A DNA stretch of 64,000 nucleotides from Bacillota bacterium (lineage in GTDB: Bacteria > Bacillota > Clostridia > Acetivibrionales > JAEZXR01), in the NCBI GenBank assembly GCA_023419605.1, contig JAEZXR010000130.1:215801-279800 (forward strand), in the 5' to 3' direction. Positions 26,169 through 34,363 of the stretch are shown here, in pieces. Below the pieces are notes generated by a model. It was not told the DNA's origin, ran no database searches, and was given only the letters and a program-made list of their open reading frames with translations. The position numbers and the translations under genes were made by a program. The stretch's first letter is position 1. Each line of letters begins with the position of its first letter.

Positions 26169-26965
26169 CATCTAAAACACCCCTTGTGCATTCCATCACA
26201 AATTATGTAACGGTGAATGATTGTGCCAACATTATATTGGCCTGCGGCGGTTCTCCCATTATGGCGGACGACAGTAACGAGGTTGAAGAGATAACCTCTA
26301 TTTGCAATTCTCTGGTAATTAATATAGGCACATTGAACGAGAGAACCATCGCCTCTATGATAAAGGCGGGTAAAAAGGCAAATGAACTTGGCCATCCGGT
26401 AATTCTCGATCCTGTGGGTGCAGGCGCATCTACACTCAGGACCCAAACCGTTTTTGAACTTTTAAAGGAAGTAAAATTCTCCGTTATAAGGGGCAATATC
26501 TCTGAAATAAAGACAGTTTATCAAGGCAGTGGGACAACGAAAGGCGTTGATGCGAATGGGAATGATGCCGTTAACGACAGTAATAGTGACGAAGTCGTGA
26601 ATTTTGCAAAGGCGCTTAGTGTAAAAACCAATGCAGTCATTGCCATAACAGGCGCGATTGATATTGTAGCCCATAGGGAAAAAGCTTATCTAATAAAAAA
26701 CGGGCACCCCTTAATGTCAAAAGTCACTGGAACAGGCTGTATGCTAACAGCAGTAATCGGCAGCTTTTGCGGTGCAAATGATGAGGATATGCTGGATGCG
26801 ACAGCGGCAGCTGTTTGTGCTATGGGGCTTTGCGGAGAGCTGGCTTTTGAAAAAATGAAGGCAGTGGATGGTGGAACATCGACATTCAAAGCGTTGTTAA
26901 TAGATTCTATGAGCAAACTGAATCGTGAGATGTTTAACGGAGGTATAAAAATTGAAAGTAAATAA
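26141..26965 (+). CDS. thiM: Hydroxyethylthiazole kinase
   Basis: 274 residues from ATG 26141 (GGAGG 9 bases upstream, inside the end of cytX). ThiM phosphorylates 4-methyl-5-(2-hydroxyethyl)thiazole for salvage. Family motifs are NVTSKTPLVHSITNYVTVNDCANIILACGGSP at the N-terminus, VILDPVGAGAS in the middle, and VTGTGCMLTAVIG with the anion-hole and catalytic Cys near the C-terminus. Its 28-bp overlap with cytX and 14-bp overlap with thiE point to translational coupling. Confidence 0.96.
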   Translation: MFEKILENVTSKTPLVHSITNYVTVNDCANIILACGGSPIMADDSNEVEEITSICNSLVINIGTLNERTIASMIKAGKKANELGHPVILDPVGAGASTLRTQTVFELLKEVKFSVIRGNISEIKTVYQGSGTTKGVDANGNDAVNDSNSDEVVNFAKALSVKTNAVIAITGAIDIVAHREKAYLIKNGHPLMSKVTGTGCMLTAVIGSFCGANDEDMLDATAAAVCAMGLCGELAFEKMKAVDGGTSTFKALLIDSMSKLNREMFNGGIKIESK

Positions 26966-27587
26966 TCATGCGATGCTTTTATATATTGTGACGGATCGAA
27001 CCTGGCTCGGAGAGAATAGTCTTATTGACCAGGTTGAGGATGCAATCAAAGCAGGAGCAACCTTTGTACAGCTCCGTGAGAAAAATATAAGCTTTGATGA
27101 ATTTGTACTTGAAGCTGTGCAGCTTAAAAAGCTAACAGATCAATATGGGATCCCTTTTGTGGTTAATGACAATGTAGAGGTTGCCTTGGCTGCCAATGCC
27201 GATGGGGTCCATGTGGGGCAAAGTGACAGGGACGCAAGGGATGTAAGAGCCTTAATCGGTAAGGATAAAATTATGGGTGTATCTGCCGTGACCGTAGAAC
27301 AGGCTGTATTGGCAGAGCAAAGCGGTGCGGATTATATTGGCGTTGGGGCTGTGTTTGCTACTTCAACAAAGAAGGACGCAGATGTTGTATCTTTGGAAAC
27401 ACTGAAAAAGATCTGTGAAGCAGTTTCAATTCCTGTTGTGGCCATCGGGGGAATTTGTGAAGAAAACATTTTGCAGCTTAAAGGCAGCGGTGTTGACGGT
27501 GTGGCTGTAATATCCGCGGTTTTTGCAAAACCTGATATATACCAGGCAGCAAAAGATTTACGCAGATTAGCAGAACAGATACTATAA
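26952..27587 (+). CDS. thiE: Thiamine phosphate synthase
   Basis: 211 residues. It joins hydroxymethylpyrimidine pyrophosphate and thiazole phosphate to thiamine monophosphate. The start is a TTG at 26952, supported by GGAGGT 7 bases before it; no ATG with an RBS exists in the right place. TIM-barrel motifs include ATFVQLREKN, PFVVNDNVEVALAANADGVHVGQSD, IGVGAVFATSTKKDA and PVVAIGGI. It overlaps the end of thiM. Confidence 0.95.
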   Translation: MKVNNHAMLLYIVTDRTWLGENSLIDQVEDAIKAGATFVQLREKNISFDEFVLEAVQLKKLTDQYGIPFVVNDNVEVALAANADGVHVGQSDRDARDVRALIGKDKIMGVSAVTVEQAVLAEQSGADYIGVGAVFATSTKKDADVVSLETLKKICEAVSIPVVAIGGICEENILQLKGSGVDGVAVISAVFAKPDIYQAAKDLRRLAEQIL

Positions 27588-27612
27588 ATCGATGTGTAAA
27601 AAGGGTGTGTTT

Positions 27613-28398
27613 ATGATGAAAAGAGTTTTAACAATTGCCGGCTCGGATTGCAGTGGAGGAGCTGGTATACAAGCGGATATTAAAACAATCACTGCCCATA
27701 AAATGTATGCAATGAGTGCAATCACTGCTTTAACTGCACAAAATACTACAGGAGTTTATGGTGTTTTGGAGGCTTCTCCCGAGTTTGTAGGGCAGCAAAT
27801 TGATTGCATATTTACCGACATCTACCCGGATGCAATAAAAATAGGCATGGTATCTTCCATCGAGATTATCGAAGTGATTGCAGAAAAGCTTATGGAGTAT
27901 GAAGCCAAAAACATTGTGGTGGATCCCGTTATGTTTTCTACCAGCGGACATGCGCTGCTCAGCAGGAATGCCATGGATGCGCTTATAAACAAATTATTGC
28001 CTCTTGGGTGTATTATTACTCCCAACATTTCTGAAGCTGAAAGCTTGTGTGGGTTTAAAATTGAAAATGCTGCGGATATGATAAAATCTGCCGAAAATAT
28101 CTCAAAGATCCTTAAGGGCTGCGTGCTCATCAAAGGCGGCCATTTGACGGATCGCGCGGATGATTTGCTGTATGCGAAGGGAAAGACTCTTTGGTTTAAA
28201 GGAGAAAAAATTAATAACTCCAATACACATGGAACAGGATGTACTCTTTCGTCTGCAATTGCCTGCAACCTTGCAAAGGGTTTTGACATAGAAGAGAGTG
28301 TAAAAAACGCCAAAGCCTATATTACGGGGGCATTAAAAGCGAATCTTGACTTGGGAAAAGGACGTGGGCCGCTAAATCATTGCTTTGACTTATTTTAA
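27613..28398 (+). CDS. thiD: Hydroxymethylpyrimidine (phosphate) kinase
   Basis: 261 residues counted from the ATG at 27613 (the adjoining ATG at 27616 is equally possible; no strong RBS for either, which suggests coupling to thiE 25 bp upstream). A ribokinase-fold enzyme phosphorylating HMP to HMP-PP: RVLTIAGSDCSGGAGIQADIKT, VVDPVMFSTSGHALL and the C-terminal NTHGTGCTLSSAIACNLAKG are diagnostic. Last gene of the operon. There is no thiC or thiG, so the set serves salvage of both thiamine halves. Confidence 0.95.
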   Translation: MMKRVLTIAGSDCSGGAGIQADIKTITAHKMYAMSAITALTAQNTTGVYGVLEASPEFVGQQIDCIFTDIYPDAIKIGMVSSIEIIEVIAEKLMEYEAKNIVVDPVMFSTSGHALLSRNAMDALINKLLPLGCIITPNISEAESLCGFKIENAADMIKSAENISKILKGCVLIKGGHLTDRADDLLYAKGKTLWFKGEKINNSNTHGTGCTLSSAIACNLAKGFDIEESVKNAKAYITGALKANLDLGKGRGPLNHCFDLF

Positions 28399-28466
28399 TA
28401 AGCTTTCACCAGATAAAAAAATCACCTCAAATCCGGTGATTTTTTTATCTGGTGAAAGCTTATTAA
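28395..28466. terminator. Very long bidirectional hairpin terminator after thiD
   Basis: A perfect inverted repeat of 32 bp per arm, starting TTAATAAGCTTTCACCAGAT, with an 8-base loop. The inner part has A-run and T-run stretches next to GGTGA, so either direction would end in a T-run. The arm overlaps the thiD stop codon. Confidence 0.85.
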
Positions 28467-28690
28467 TGCCGATATATGTATAGTAATGAATCCTACAGAA
28501 GAAGGATAATAGGAAGCTCTCTTGCTGGATAGAGGAGAAATATGTAAAAAAATAGCAACAAAATGTTGCGTTTTATGGTATTCTATTATAAAATTATATA
28601 TGATGAGCAAGATAGGGCTATAAAACTCCTGGATTACTATGGAGGATGTAGAACTAAATTTGCTAGTATATCACATTTAGAGGAAGTACA

Positions 28691-29212
28691 ATGAAATTAT
28701 TAGCGCACAGAGACAAATATGGAGAAATAGACTACTACATTGGTAGAAAGAGCCACCAGATCATTAAGATATATGAGGCAAGTAGTACGAGTGTATATTA
28801 CACGGTTTCATACCAGCGGGAGGAAATCTATACTTCGCTCTCTGACCGCCTGGTTTTTGAATCCGTCGAAGCCGCTGCGGCCGGAGCGCAGGAGTGGGTA
28901 GATACAAAGAGTCCTGTTACTCTGGAAAGGCTGAAGGAAATTGAAGAAGAAAATGAACGTGTGAACAGGATCAGAGAGCAGCTCAGGAAGAAAAGCGAGA
29001 AAAGACCGGCAGCGAAGAGAGAAGTTCCGCCGGAGGTTATCGAAAGGCGAAAGATCTGGAGGAAAGTGAAGAGGAAGATTAACCGATGGAATCACAGCCA
29101 TGATAAAGAACTGGTGTATGAGGTATTGAGAGCGGTTGTCGAGGAAATGGGGGAGGAGAAAAGGAAGGAAACGGAAAACAAAAAAGAACATCTTCCGGAT
29201 TCTGCTGAATAA
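28691..29212 (+). CDS. Hypothetical protein, highly charged C-terminus
   Basis: 173 residues; family not recognised. The N-terminal 75 residues look like a small beta-rich domain (MKLLAHRDKYGEIDYYIGRK). The remainder is strongly helical and charged (LERLKEIEEENERVNRIREQLRKK, then EVPPEVIERRKIWRKVKRKI), likely a coiled coil. RBS AGAGGAAG precedes the ATG. It stands alone between the thiamine operon and a small unknown gene. Confidence 0.6.
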   Translation: MKLLAHRDKYGEIDYYIGRKSHQIIKIYEASSTSVYYTVSYQREEIYTSLSDRLVFESVEAAAAGAQEWVDTKSPVTLERLKEIEEENERVNRIREQLRKKSEKRPAAKREVPPEVIERRKIWRKVKRKINRWNHSHDKELVYEVLRAVVEEMGEEKRKETENKKEHLPDSAE

Positions 29213-29317
29213 GCGCCTTTTTAAATGCTGTTTCCGATGGGCAAAGAATCAAAAAGGCTATAAATAAGTCCGTATAATGTCCAAGCAATCCCCAATACAT
29301 TAGTATGGGGTGAAAAA

Positions 29318-29563
29318 ATGCCAAATGTAGTTGTGATCCGTCCTGAGATTTCTGACCAGGAAAGAGAAAAAAGAATTGAAGAAATAGAAAGCATTTTATC
29401 TAAAATCCTTAAAACACCTGTAAAGTTGGTGGATAAAACACCAAAGGAGGATTTGGATAATGAGCTGTGTGATAGAGTATGGCAGCCTAAAAGGAAAGGT
29501 AAAAAGCATTTGGAAGGAAATATAGGGAGGAAGGCCGATCCAGCTGCAAGTGGCAGAAGCTGA
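29318..29563 (+). CDS. Small hypothetical protein
   Basis: 81 residues with RBS GGGGTG before the ATG. The first half is well formed (PEISDQEREKRIEEIESILSKIL, amphipathic helix). The last 35 residues are very basic and end in low-complexity sequence, overlapping another translated-looking frame (29460-29705). The C-terminal part may be read from the wrong frame after a frameshift. Size and style resemble small phage or mobile-element genes. Confidence 0.45.
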   Translation: MPNVVVIRPEISDQEREKRIEEIESILSKILKTPVKLVDKTPKEDLDNELCDRVWQPKRKGKKHLEGNIGRKADPAASGRS

Positions 29564-29705
29564 GCGTGAGAAGCTGGGAATTTGCTTCCTGTTAGAAAAA
29601 AATTGGACAATCCCGAAAGAAAGGGGCTTTGCAATAGAGCACGTACGGAAGGGCTTTATTATATTTGTGCAAGGTGAAAACAAAAACTTTTCCATGTTGA
29701 ATTAA
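29460..29705 (+). pseudogene. Small reading frame interrupted by an amber codon
   Basis: ATG at 29460 follows an excellent AAGGAGG at 6 bases. The frame reads MSCVIEYGSLKGKVKSIWKEI, then TAG at 29523-29525, then continues open for 59 codons to TAA at 29703 with protein-like sequence (EREKLGICFLLEKNWTIPKE, FAIEHVRKGFIIFVQGENK). This suggests an 81-codon gene broken by one nonsense change, or two short genes. Family unknown. Confidence 0.4.
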
Positions 29706-29820
29706 CTAAGGAGGACTTCGGTGCTTATCCGTTTTATCCTGCACATTAGGGGTATCAGAATACATAGGGAGTACTCTGGAAACGGGAGCAGCCGTATGCT
29801 ATGGGTCCTGAGAATATAGT

Positions 29821-29858
29821 AAAAGTCCCATGCGAAACATTGGAAGCATGGGACTTTT
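29821..29858. terminator. Bidirectional terminator
   Basis: AAAAGTCCCATGC and its complement form a 13-bp stem with a 12-base loop; both strands end in a T-run. It sits immediately after the stop of the flavin-reductase-like gene on the minus strand. Confidence 0.85.
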
Positions 29859-29860
29859 TG

Positions 29861-30370
29861 CTATTCCTTAACAAGGATTTTAGTAACCTCTGCAATATAT
29901 AGTGTGTGATGATCGATATCCGGATACCATTTTTCGTTTAACTCTTGCGCTATGAAGCATTCTGGCTTATACTCCTGCGCATACAACTTTTTGCAGAAAA
30001 TTGCCATATTTGCTTCTTGAAAATACGGAGTTTCATCTGTATGGAGAACAGTCAGCTCCGATTTTTGAATTTTATCTTCGTCTCTGCCCGATACAGTTCC
30101 GATATAACCTAACTGTTTTTTGAAACTGGGATCAAAAAAAGTAAGTGAAAAGGTGTCGGAATGATCAACAAACTCCTTGGTGTAACGATGCGGACGGATA
30201 ACTATATAAGCTACATTTTTTCCCCACATTACGCCGAAGCCACCCCAGGAGGCGGTCATTGTATTTACTTTTCCGTCCTTTTCAGCAGTAATGAGCATCC
30301 AATCCTTACCTATAAGCTTGAAGGGACTTTGCTCAAATTGTTCCGGCATGATTTCATTAAAACTAGACAT
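29861..30370 (-). CDS. Flavin reductase-like (FMN-binding) protein
   Basis: 169 residues. The split-barrel FMN-binding fold is indicated by WMLITAEKDGKVNTMTASWGGFGVMWGKNVAYIVIRPHRYT and NSDTFSLTFF-type strand (here HSDTFSLTFFDPSFK). Members use FMN for reduction of flavins or other small substrates. On the minus strand GGAGCGAAAACC precedes the ATG at 30370. It is divergent from an HxlR regulator with a shared operator-like site between them, so it is probably the regulated target. Confidence 0.87.
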   Translation of the reverse strand: MSSFNEIMPEQFEQSPFKLIGKDWMLITAEKDGKVNTMTASWGGFGVMWGKNVAYIVIRPHRYTKEFVDHSDTFSLTFFDPSFKKQLGYIGTVSGRDEDKIQKSELTVLHTDETPYFQEANMAIFCKKLYAQEYKPECFIAQELNEKWYPDIDHHTLYIAEVTKILVKE

Positions 30371-30449
30371 GGTTTTCGCTCCTTTACAATTGATTTTGCT
30401 TTACAGCTTTTCTATGACTGCATTATAATTTATGTATTCAATAAAGTAT

Positions 30450-30474
30450 AGTATGCACTTTATTGTAAAATACT
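30450..30474. promoter_or_regulatory. Candidate HxlR operator, copy 2
   Basis: A 25-bp element beginning AGTATGCACTTT and ending ATACT, 22 of 25 bases the same as 6898-6922. All three differences are A/T exchanges in the centre and right half. It lies 22 bases before the HxlR start codon, in the divergent promoter region. Confidence 0.65.
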
Positions 30475-30496
30475 ACCCAAAAGGAGAGTAATAGCA

Positions 30497-30820
30497 ATGT
30501 CTGAAGAAGATGAGGTTTATGCTGCGCCATTTGAGTATACGCTATCTTTAATCGGTGGGAAGTGGAAAATGGTTATTATGTTTTGGCTCTCAAAGCGCAA
30601 GGTTATGCGCTATGGTGAATTAAAGCGCTGTATAAATGGAGTTACACATAAAATGCTTAGCAGTCAATTAAAGGAGCTTGAAGCAGAGGATATTATTTTA
30701 CGCAAGGAATATCGTCAAATTCCGCCTAAGGTGGAATATTCACTATCGCAAAAAGGTCTTTCGCTTATGCCGATTTTAGAGGAAATGTGCAGTTGGGGAC
30801 ATTTACACATGGAAGAATAG
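30497..30820 (+). CDS. HxlR-family winged-helix transcriptional regulator, second paralogue
   Basis: 107 residues, collinear with the regulator at 6951-7274: FEYTLSLIGGKWKMVIMFWL, the recognition part HKMLSSQLKELEAEDIILRKEY and the wing QIPPKVEYSLSQKG. It lacks the N-terminal Cys that precedes this motif in the other copy (Ala-Pro-Phe here instead of Cys-Pro-Ile), so the two may sense different signals while keeping one DNA target. Divergent from a flavin reductase-like gene. Confidence 0.93.
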   Translation: MSEEDEVYAAPFEYTLSLIGGKWKMVIMFWLSKRKVMRYGELKRCINGVTHKMLSSQLKELEAEDIILRKEYRQIPPKVEYSLSQKGLSLMPILEEMCSWGHLHMEE

Positions 30821-31184
30821 TAGCTTCCTGTTTTTTTATAAGATGTCGAGAAAGGGAATCCCAAGGGGTTCCCTTTACTATGTCCTATGGGTAAATAATC
30901 GGTAATCAGTATGCTTTCCAAAGAAAGGCCATTCAATGCAAGGGCCAATGATAATGCTTAATAACGGTGGATATCGATGCTAGATATGGATTCGACAACA
31001 AATTATTACATAAATAGTAGAATATGTGACATAAAATCATCGCTTATTGCCTCGTAAATGTCAAAACTGAACCATTTACGAGAACTCTTTACTATTGGGA
31101 ATGAAGCGACGATAGGAGATGTATTTGTTAAGTATTTACATTTATTCAGCTGTTTTATAGCAAAATTATGTAAAATTCCATCTA
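30821..31184 (+). other. Intergenic region
   Basis: Contains a hairpin at 30851-30876 (AAAGGGAA / TTCCCTTT, 10-base loop) that may end the HxlR transcript. The rest, up to the ECF promoter, shows no gene-like frame of note. Confidence 0.4.
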
Positions 31185-31213
31185 TTGACATAATTCAACA
31201 TACGTGCTATCCT
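31185..31213 (+). promoter_or_regulatory. Promoter of the ECF transporter operon
   Basis: TTGACA (31185-31190), 17 bases, TATCCT (31208-31213). It leaves a leader of about 140 bases before the first start codon. Confidence 0.75.
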
Positions 31214-31226
31214 AAGGTAAGATGAG

Positions 31227-31325
31227 TTGAGAAGAGAATATGTTTGATGAGATGAGTGTGAAATTGCAATTTTCATAGTCCGGTTAACCCTGGCTATTTT
31301 TGTTTTATCCAATTCTCTGTTCTCA
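31227..31325 (+). promoter_or_regulatory. Structured leader with terminator-like hairpin (possible riboswitch or attenuator)
   Basis: The leader can close by a long stem: TGAGAAGAGAAT (31228-31239) pairs with ATTCTC-TG-TTCTCA (31312-31325) around a 2-base bulge. Inside is TAGTCCGG-TTAA-CCCTGGCTA (31276-31296), a hairpin followed directly by TTTTTGTTTT, so it looks like an intrinsic terminator. The arrangement suggests regulated termination ahead of the ECF operon. I could not match it to a known riboswitch class or a T-box. Confidence 0.5.
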
Positions 31326-31357
31326 GCCTTCAAAATTATTTTATGGAGGTTGTATTT

Positions 31358-31921
31358 ATGGAAAACGCAGTTAGAAGACAGGTCGTAAACAAAGGGTTAA
31401 GTGCAATTGATGTGGTTCTTGTTGCGGTGCTGCTTGCCGCAGGCGCGGTTTTAAGGCTTTTCACCCCACCCGTTTTCGGTATTACTCCCAATTTCATAAT
31501 CGTTATGTATTGTATAGCAATCTATCTGATTCGGCCTAAATTTGTAGAATTGATCTTCATAAGCTTGGTAGCGGCGGCGATTTGCCATTTTACTACCAAG
31601 TCAATGATTCCTTACATCAATTTCATCAGTGAACCTGTCGGAGCACTGGTTGCATTTGCACTGGTAAAAGCTCCATTTAAGTTTTCCATTAATAAAGTCT
31701 CATTCAAACCTGCAATAGTTACCTTTTTCGGTACCCTGGCTAGCGGCCTGGTATACGTATCGACATTAAAGTTCCTTATACTTTTCGTTGAAACGCCGAA
31801 GAATCCTGCTTTTGCGTTTTTGCTTACTGTTGTTATCACCACTGCCGTAGCCAATACCATCATTGCACAGTTAATTTATTATCCGGTTAAAGCAGCGACA
31901 GGAAAGAAGGAACTGGCATGA
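31358..31921 (+). CDS. ECF transporter S component (TrpP-like membrane protein)
   Basis: 187 residues from ATG 31358 (GGAGG before it; the ATG at 31343 lies inside the RBS). About six hydrophobic helices (AIDVVLVAVLLAAGAVLRL, NFIIVMYCIAIYLI, AIVTFFGTLASGLVYV and others), the size and pattern of substrate-binding S proteins of energy-coupling-factor importers. The LRLFTPPVFGITPNF region resembles the TrpP tryptophan transporter family, so tryptophan or a related molecule is possible, but this is weak. It overlaps the first ATPase gene by 4 bp (ATGA). Confidence 0.75.
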   Translation: MENAVRRQVVNKGLSAIDVVLVAVLLAAGAVLRLFTPPVFGITPNFIIVMYCIAIYLIRPKFVELIFISLVAAAICHFTTKSMIPYINFISEPVGALVAFALVKAPFKFSINKVSFKPAIVTFFGTLASGLVYVSTLKFLILFVETPKNPAFAFLLTVVITTAVANTIIAQLIYYPVKAATGKKELA

Positions 31922-32769
31922 TCAATATACGCGGTCTGTCGTTTTTCTATAATGATTCAAAGGAACCTGCATTGGACAGTATAAGCCTGCATATTGAGGA
32001 AGGTGAATTTGTCGGAGTTATTGGGCCTACAGGGGCGGGAAAATCCACGCTAACCTTGTGTTTAAACGGTGTAATCCCTCATTTCCAGCAAGGGGACTTT
32101 TACGGCGAAGTTAAAGTGGACGGCAAGGATACGGTTGAAAATGACTGCACTAGAATTGCCTATTCCGTCGGAAGTGTATTTCAGGATCTCGATGCTCAGA
32201 TCGTATCTGCGAGTGTGGAAGAAGAAATTGCTTTTGGACTTGAAAATTTGAATAAACCCAGGATGGAAATTGCATCCCGGATAGAAGAAAGCCTGGAGAT
32301 GACGGGAATCTCACATTTGAGACATTCTTCCACGACGCAGTTGTCCGGGGGGCAGAAACAAAGGGTTGCAATCGCTTCGGCAATAGCACTTCGCCCCAAA
32401 ATACTTGTTTTGGATGAGCCTACATCGGAACTTGATCCGAAAGGCAGTCTGGATATATTCAATACGCTGAAAAAACTGAATGTGGAGTATGGTGTTACAG
32501 TGATCGTTGTCGAACAAAAAATGCAGCTTCTTACGGAATACTGTTCAAGGCTTGTTGTTATGAAAAAGGGCAGTATCCTGTTGGATGGGCCTACACGAAC
32601 CGTTCTGGCAGATCAGGAAATGTTGGAGGGAATCGGTGTTCATTCTTCTCCTGTGACGCATCTGGCGTATCTGTTAAAAAAAGAAGGTCTGTATCAGGGG
32701 GAATTCCCAATAAATGTTGAGGAAGCGTACCTAATGGTTAGCAAGGTTTTATCGGGCAAAAGAAGGTGA
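31918..32769 (+). CDS. ECF transporter ATPase A (EcfA type)
   Basis: 283 residues. Walker A GPTGAGKST, Q-loop SVFQDLDAQI, signature LSGGQKQRV, Walker B LVLDEPTSELDPKG, and a conserved C-terminal extension typical of EcfA/CbiO proteins. It pairs with the second ATPase at 32776, 6 bp downstream, to energise the S and T membrane proteins. Confidence 0.92.
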   Translation: MINIRGLSFFYNDSKEPALDSISLHIEEGEFVGVIGPTGAGKSTLTLCLNGVIPHFQQGDFYGEVKVDGKDTVENDCTRIAYSVGSVFQDLDAQIVSASVEEEIAFGLENLNKPRMEIASRIEESLEMTGISHLRHSSTTQLSGGQKQRVAIASAIALRPKILVLDEPTSELDPKGSLDIFNTLKKLNVEYGVTVIVVEQKMQLLTEYCSRLVVMKKGSILLDGPTRTVLADQEMLEGIGVHSSPVTHLAYLLKKEGLYQGEFPINVEEAYLMVSKVLSGKRR

Positions 32770-32775
32770 TGACGT

Positions 32776-33612
32776 ATGATCAAAATTGATAATCTTAGTT
32801 TCCAGTATAAAAACGGTAAAAAGGTTCTTAATAGTCTAAATATTGCTGTAAAAAAGGGAGAATTTGTAGCGCTTATCGGCCAAAACGGAGCAGGGAAAAC
32901 TACATTAATGAAGCATCTGAACGGGCTTCTAAGACCCTCCCAGGGGAAAATTACAGTATGCGGACTGGATGCTGAAAAAACAAAAACCAGCATGCTGGCA
33001 AAGAAAATAGGTTTCCTGTTTCAGAACCCTGACCACCAGATATTCTGTTCTTCCGTGTATGATGAAATTGCTTTTGGCTTAAAAAATTTAGGCGTATCGC
33101 AAAGTGACATTGAAGGATTGGTGTATGCGGCTGCTCAAAAGGTCGGAATCCAGCACTACCTGAAAACGGATCCCTTCTCGCTGAGCAGAGGGCAAAGGCA
33201 GCGGGTAGCACTTGCTTCCGTACTGGCTATGGAAACCGAGGTCCTTGTTTTGGATGAACCTACGACAGGTCAGGATTATAGTGAGGGACTGGAAATCATG
33301 GAAATTGTCAAGGGACTGAATATACAGGGTAAAACCGTTATTATGGTAACGCATGATATGGAGCTGGTTGCAAGATATGCCAAAAGAGTGGTTGTTCTTC
33401 AAAATGGTACGGTTCTCGAGGATGGCTGTGCAGAGGAGGTTCTTGGGAAGGAAGAGAGCTTGGCCCTCTCGAACCTACAGCCACCTCAAGCCTATTCACT
33501 GGCTAAAAAATTTCATAAACAGGGTTTCTTTAGAAATGTGAATACGGTAGAAGACATGTTCTCGGAAATTATTTCATATCTGGAAGGTGAAGAAGATGCC
33601 TGCAATAGTTGA
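32776..33612 (+). CDS. ECF transporter ATPase A' (EcfA' type)
   Basis: 278 residues. Walker A GQNGAGKTT, Q-loop FLFQNPDHQIFC, Walker B LVLDEPTTGQD and VTHD. The ABC signature reads LSRGQRQRV, with Arg at the third place instead of Gly, unlike the canonical LSGGQ of its partner ATPase; such asymmetry between the two ATPases occurs in ECF modules. RBS GGTGATGACGT precedes the ATG. Confidence 0.92.
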   Translation: MIKIDNLSFQYKNGKKVLNSLNIAVKKGEFVALIGQNGAGKTTLMKHLNGLLRPSQGKITVCGLDAEKTKTSMLAKKIGFLFQNPDHQIFCSSVYDEIAFGLKNLGVSQSDIEGLVYAAAQKVGIQHYLKTDPFSLSRGQRQRVALASVLAMETEVLVLDEPTTGQDYSEGLEIMEIVKGLNIQGKTVIMVTHDMELVARYAKRVVVLQNGTVLEDGCAEEVLGKEESLALSNLQPPQAYSLAKKFHKQGFFRNVNTVEDMFSEIISYLEGEEDACNS

Positions 33613-34363
33613 ATATGTGCAAAGGGACTCCTTATTTCACAGGTTGAATCCCATAACAAAAATCCTATGGACTCTTACGGTTCTCATTGTCAGTTTTTTA
33701 TTCAACGATCCGGTCCCCGTCTTTATAGTTCTGCTGTCAAATTTGCTGGTGGCTTTTATGAGCGGAATCATAAGGCAGGTATTACCGGTAATAAAGGCAC
33801 TATTCATTTTTTCATTCCTGCTGATACTTTTTCAGATATTTTTTGTGGATGAAGGAAGGGTTTTGTTCTATGCAATACCTTATTTTAATATCGGAAAGAT
33901 AACAGACCTGGGACTGAACCTCAGCCTGGTGATGTCCTTCCGAATGGTTGCAACGGTGTCTGCCATACCCATACTGATGATGACGACTTCCATGACGGAT
34001 ATGGTAGTAGTGCTTGTTGAGAAGGTTAAAATACCTTTCAAGTATGCATTTATGTTTATAACTGCTTTACGGTTCATTCCTACCTTTATGGGAGAGATTG
34101 AGCAGATATTGCAGGCTCAAATGTCCAGAGGCTATCATTCGGATACCAAAAATCCATTTAAGAAGATGGTTATTGTTATTCCTCTTGCCATACCGCTTTT
34201 GGTATCCTCTATCAAAAAAACGGAAAAGATGGCAATATCCATGGAGGTTAGAGGGTTTGCTTCAGGTCCCAGATCCTATTTTAGAAAAATTATTATGAGA
34301 AAGGCGGATTATGCCGTATTGATCACATTTGCCCTAATTATATCGGCATCAGCACTTTTATGA
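33596..34363 (+). CDS. ECF transporter transmembrane component T (EcfT)
   Basis: 255 residues. ATG 33596 is preferred to the in-frame GTG at 33587 because GGAAGGTGAAG lies just upstream. EcfT links the S component to the ATPases. Four or more N-terminal/central helices, the AQMSRGYHSD coupling-helix motif and the second SMEVRGFASG motif (both X-R-G type signatures of EcfT that contact the ATPases) are present. It overlaps the A' gene by 17 bp and closes the operon. Confidence 0.9.
   Translation: MPAIVEYVQRDSLFHRLNPITKILWTLTVLIVSFLFNDPVPVFIVLLSNLLVAFMSGIIRQVLPVIKALFIFSFLLILFQIFFVDEGRVLFYAIPYFNIGKITDLGLNLSLVMSFRMVATVSAIPILMMTTSMTDMVVVLVEKVKIPFKYAFMFITALRFIPTFMGEIEQILQAQMSRGYHSDTKNPFKKMVIVIPLAIPLLVSSIKKTEKMAISMEVRGFASGPRSYFRKIIMRKADYAVLITFALIISASALL

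Noticed and set aside
31227..31325. T-box or known vitamin riboswitch in the ECF leader
   Set aside because: No T-box AGGGTGGNACCGCG sequence, and no TPP, FMN, cobalamin or SAM core could be found; kept only as an unidentified structured leader.
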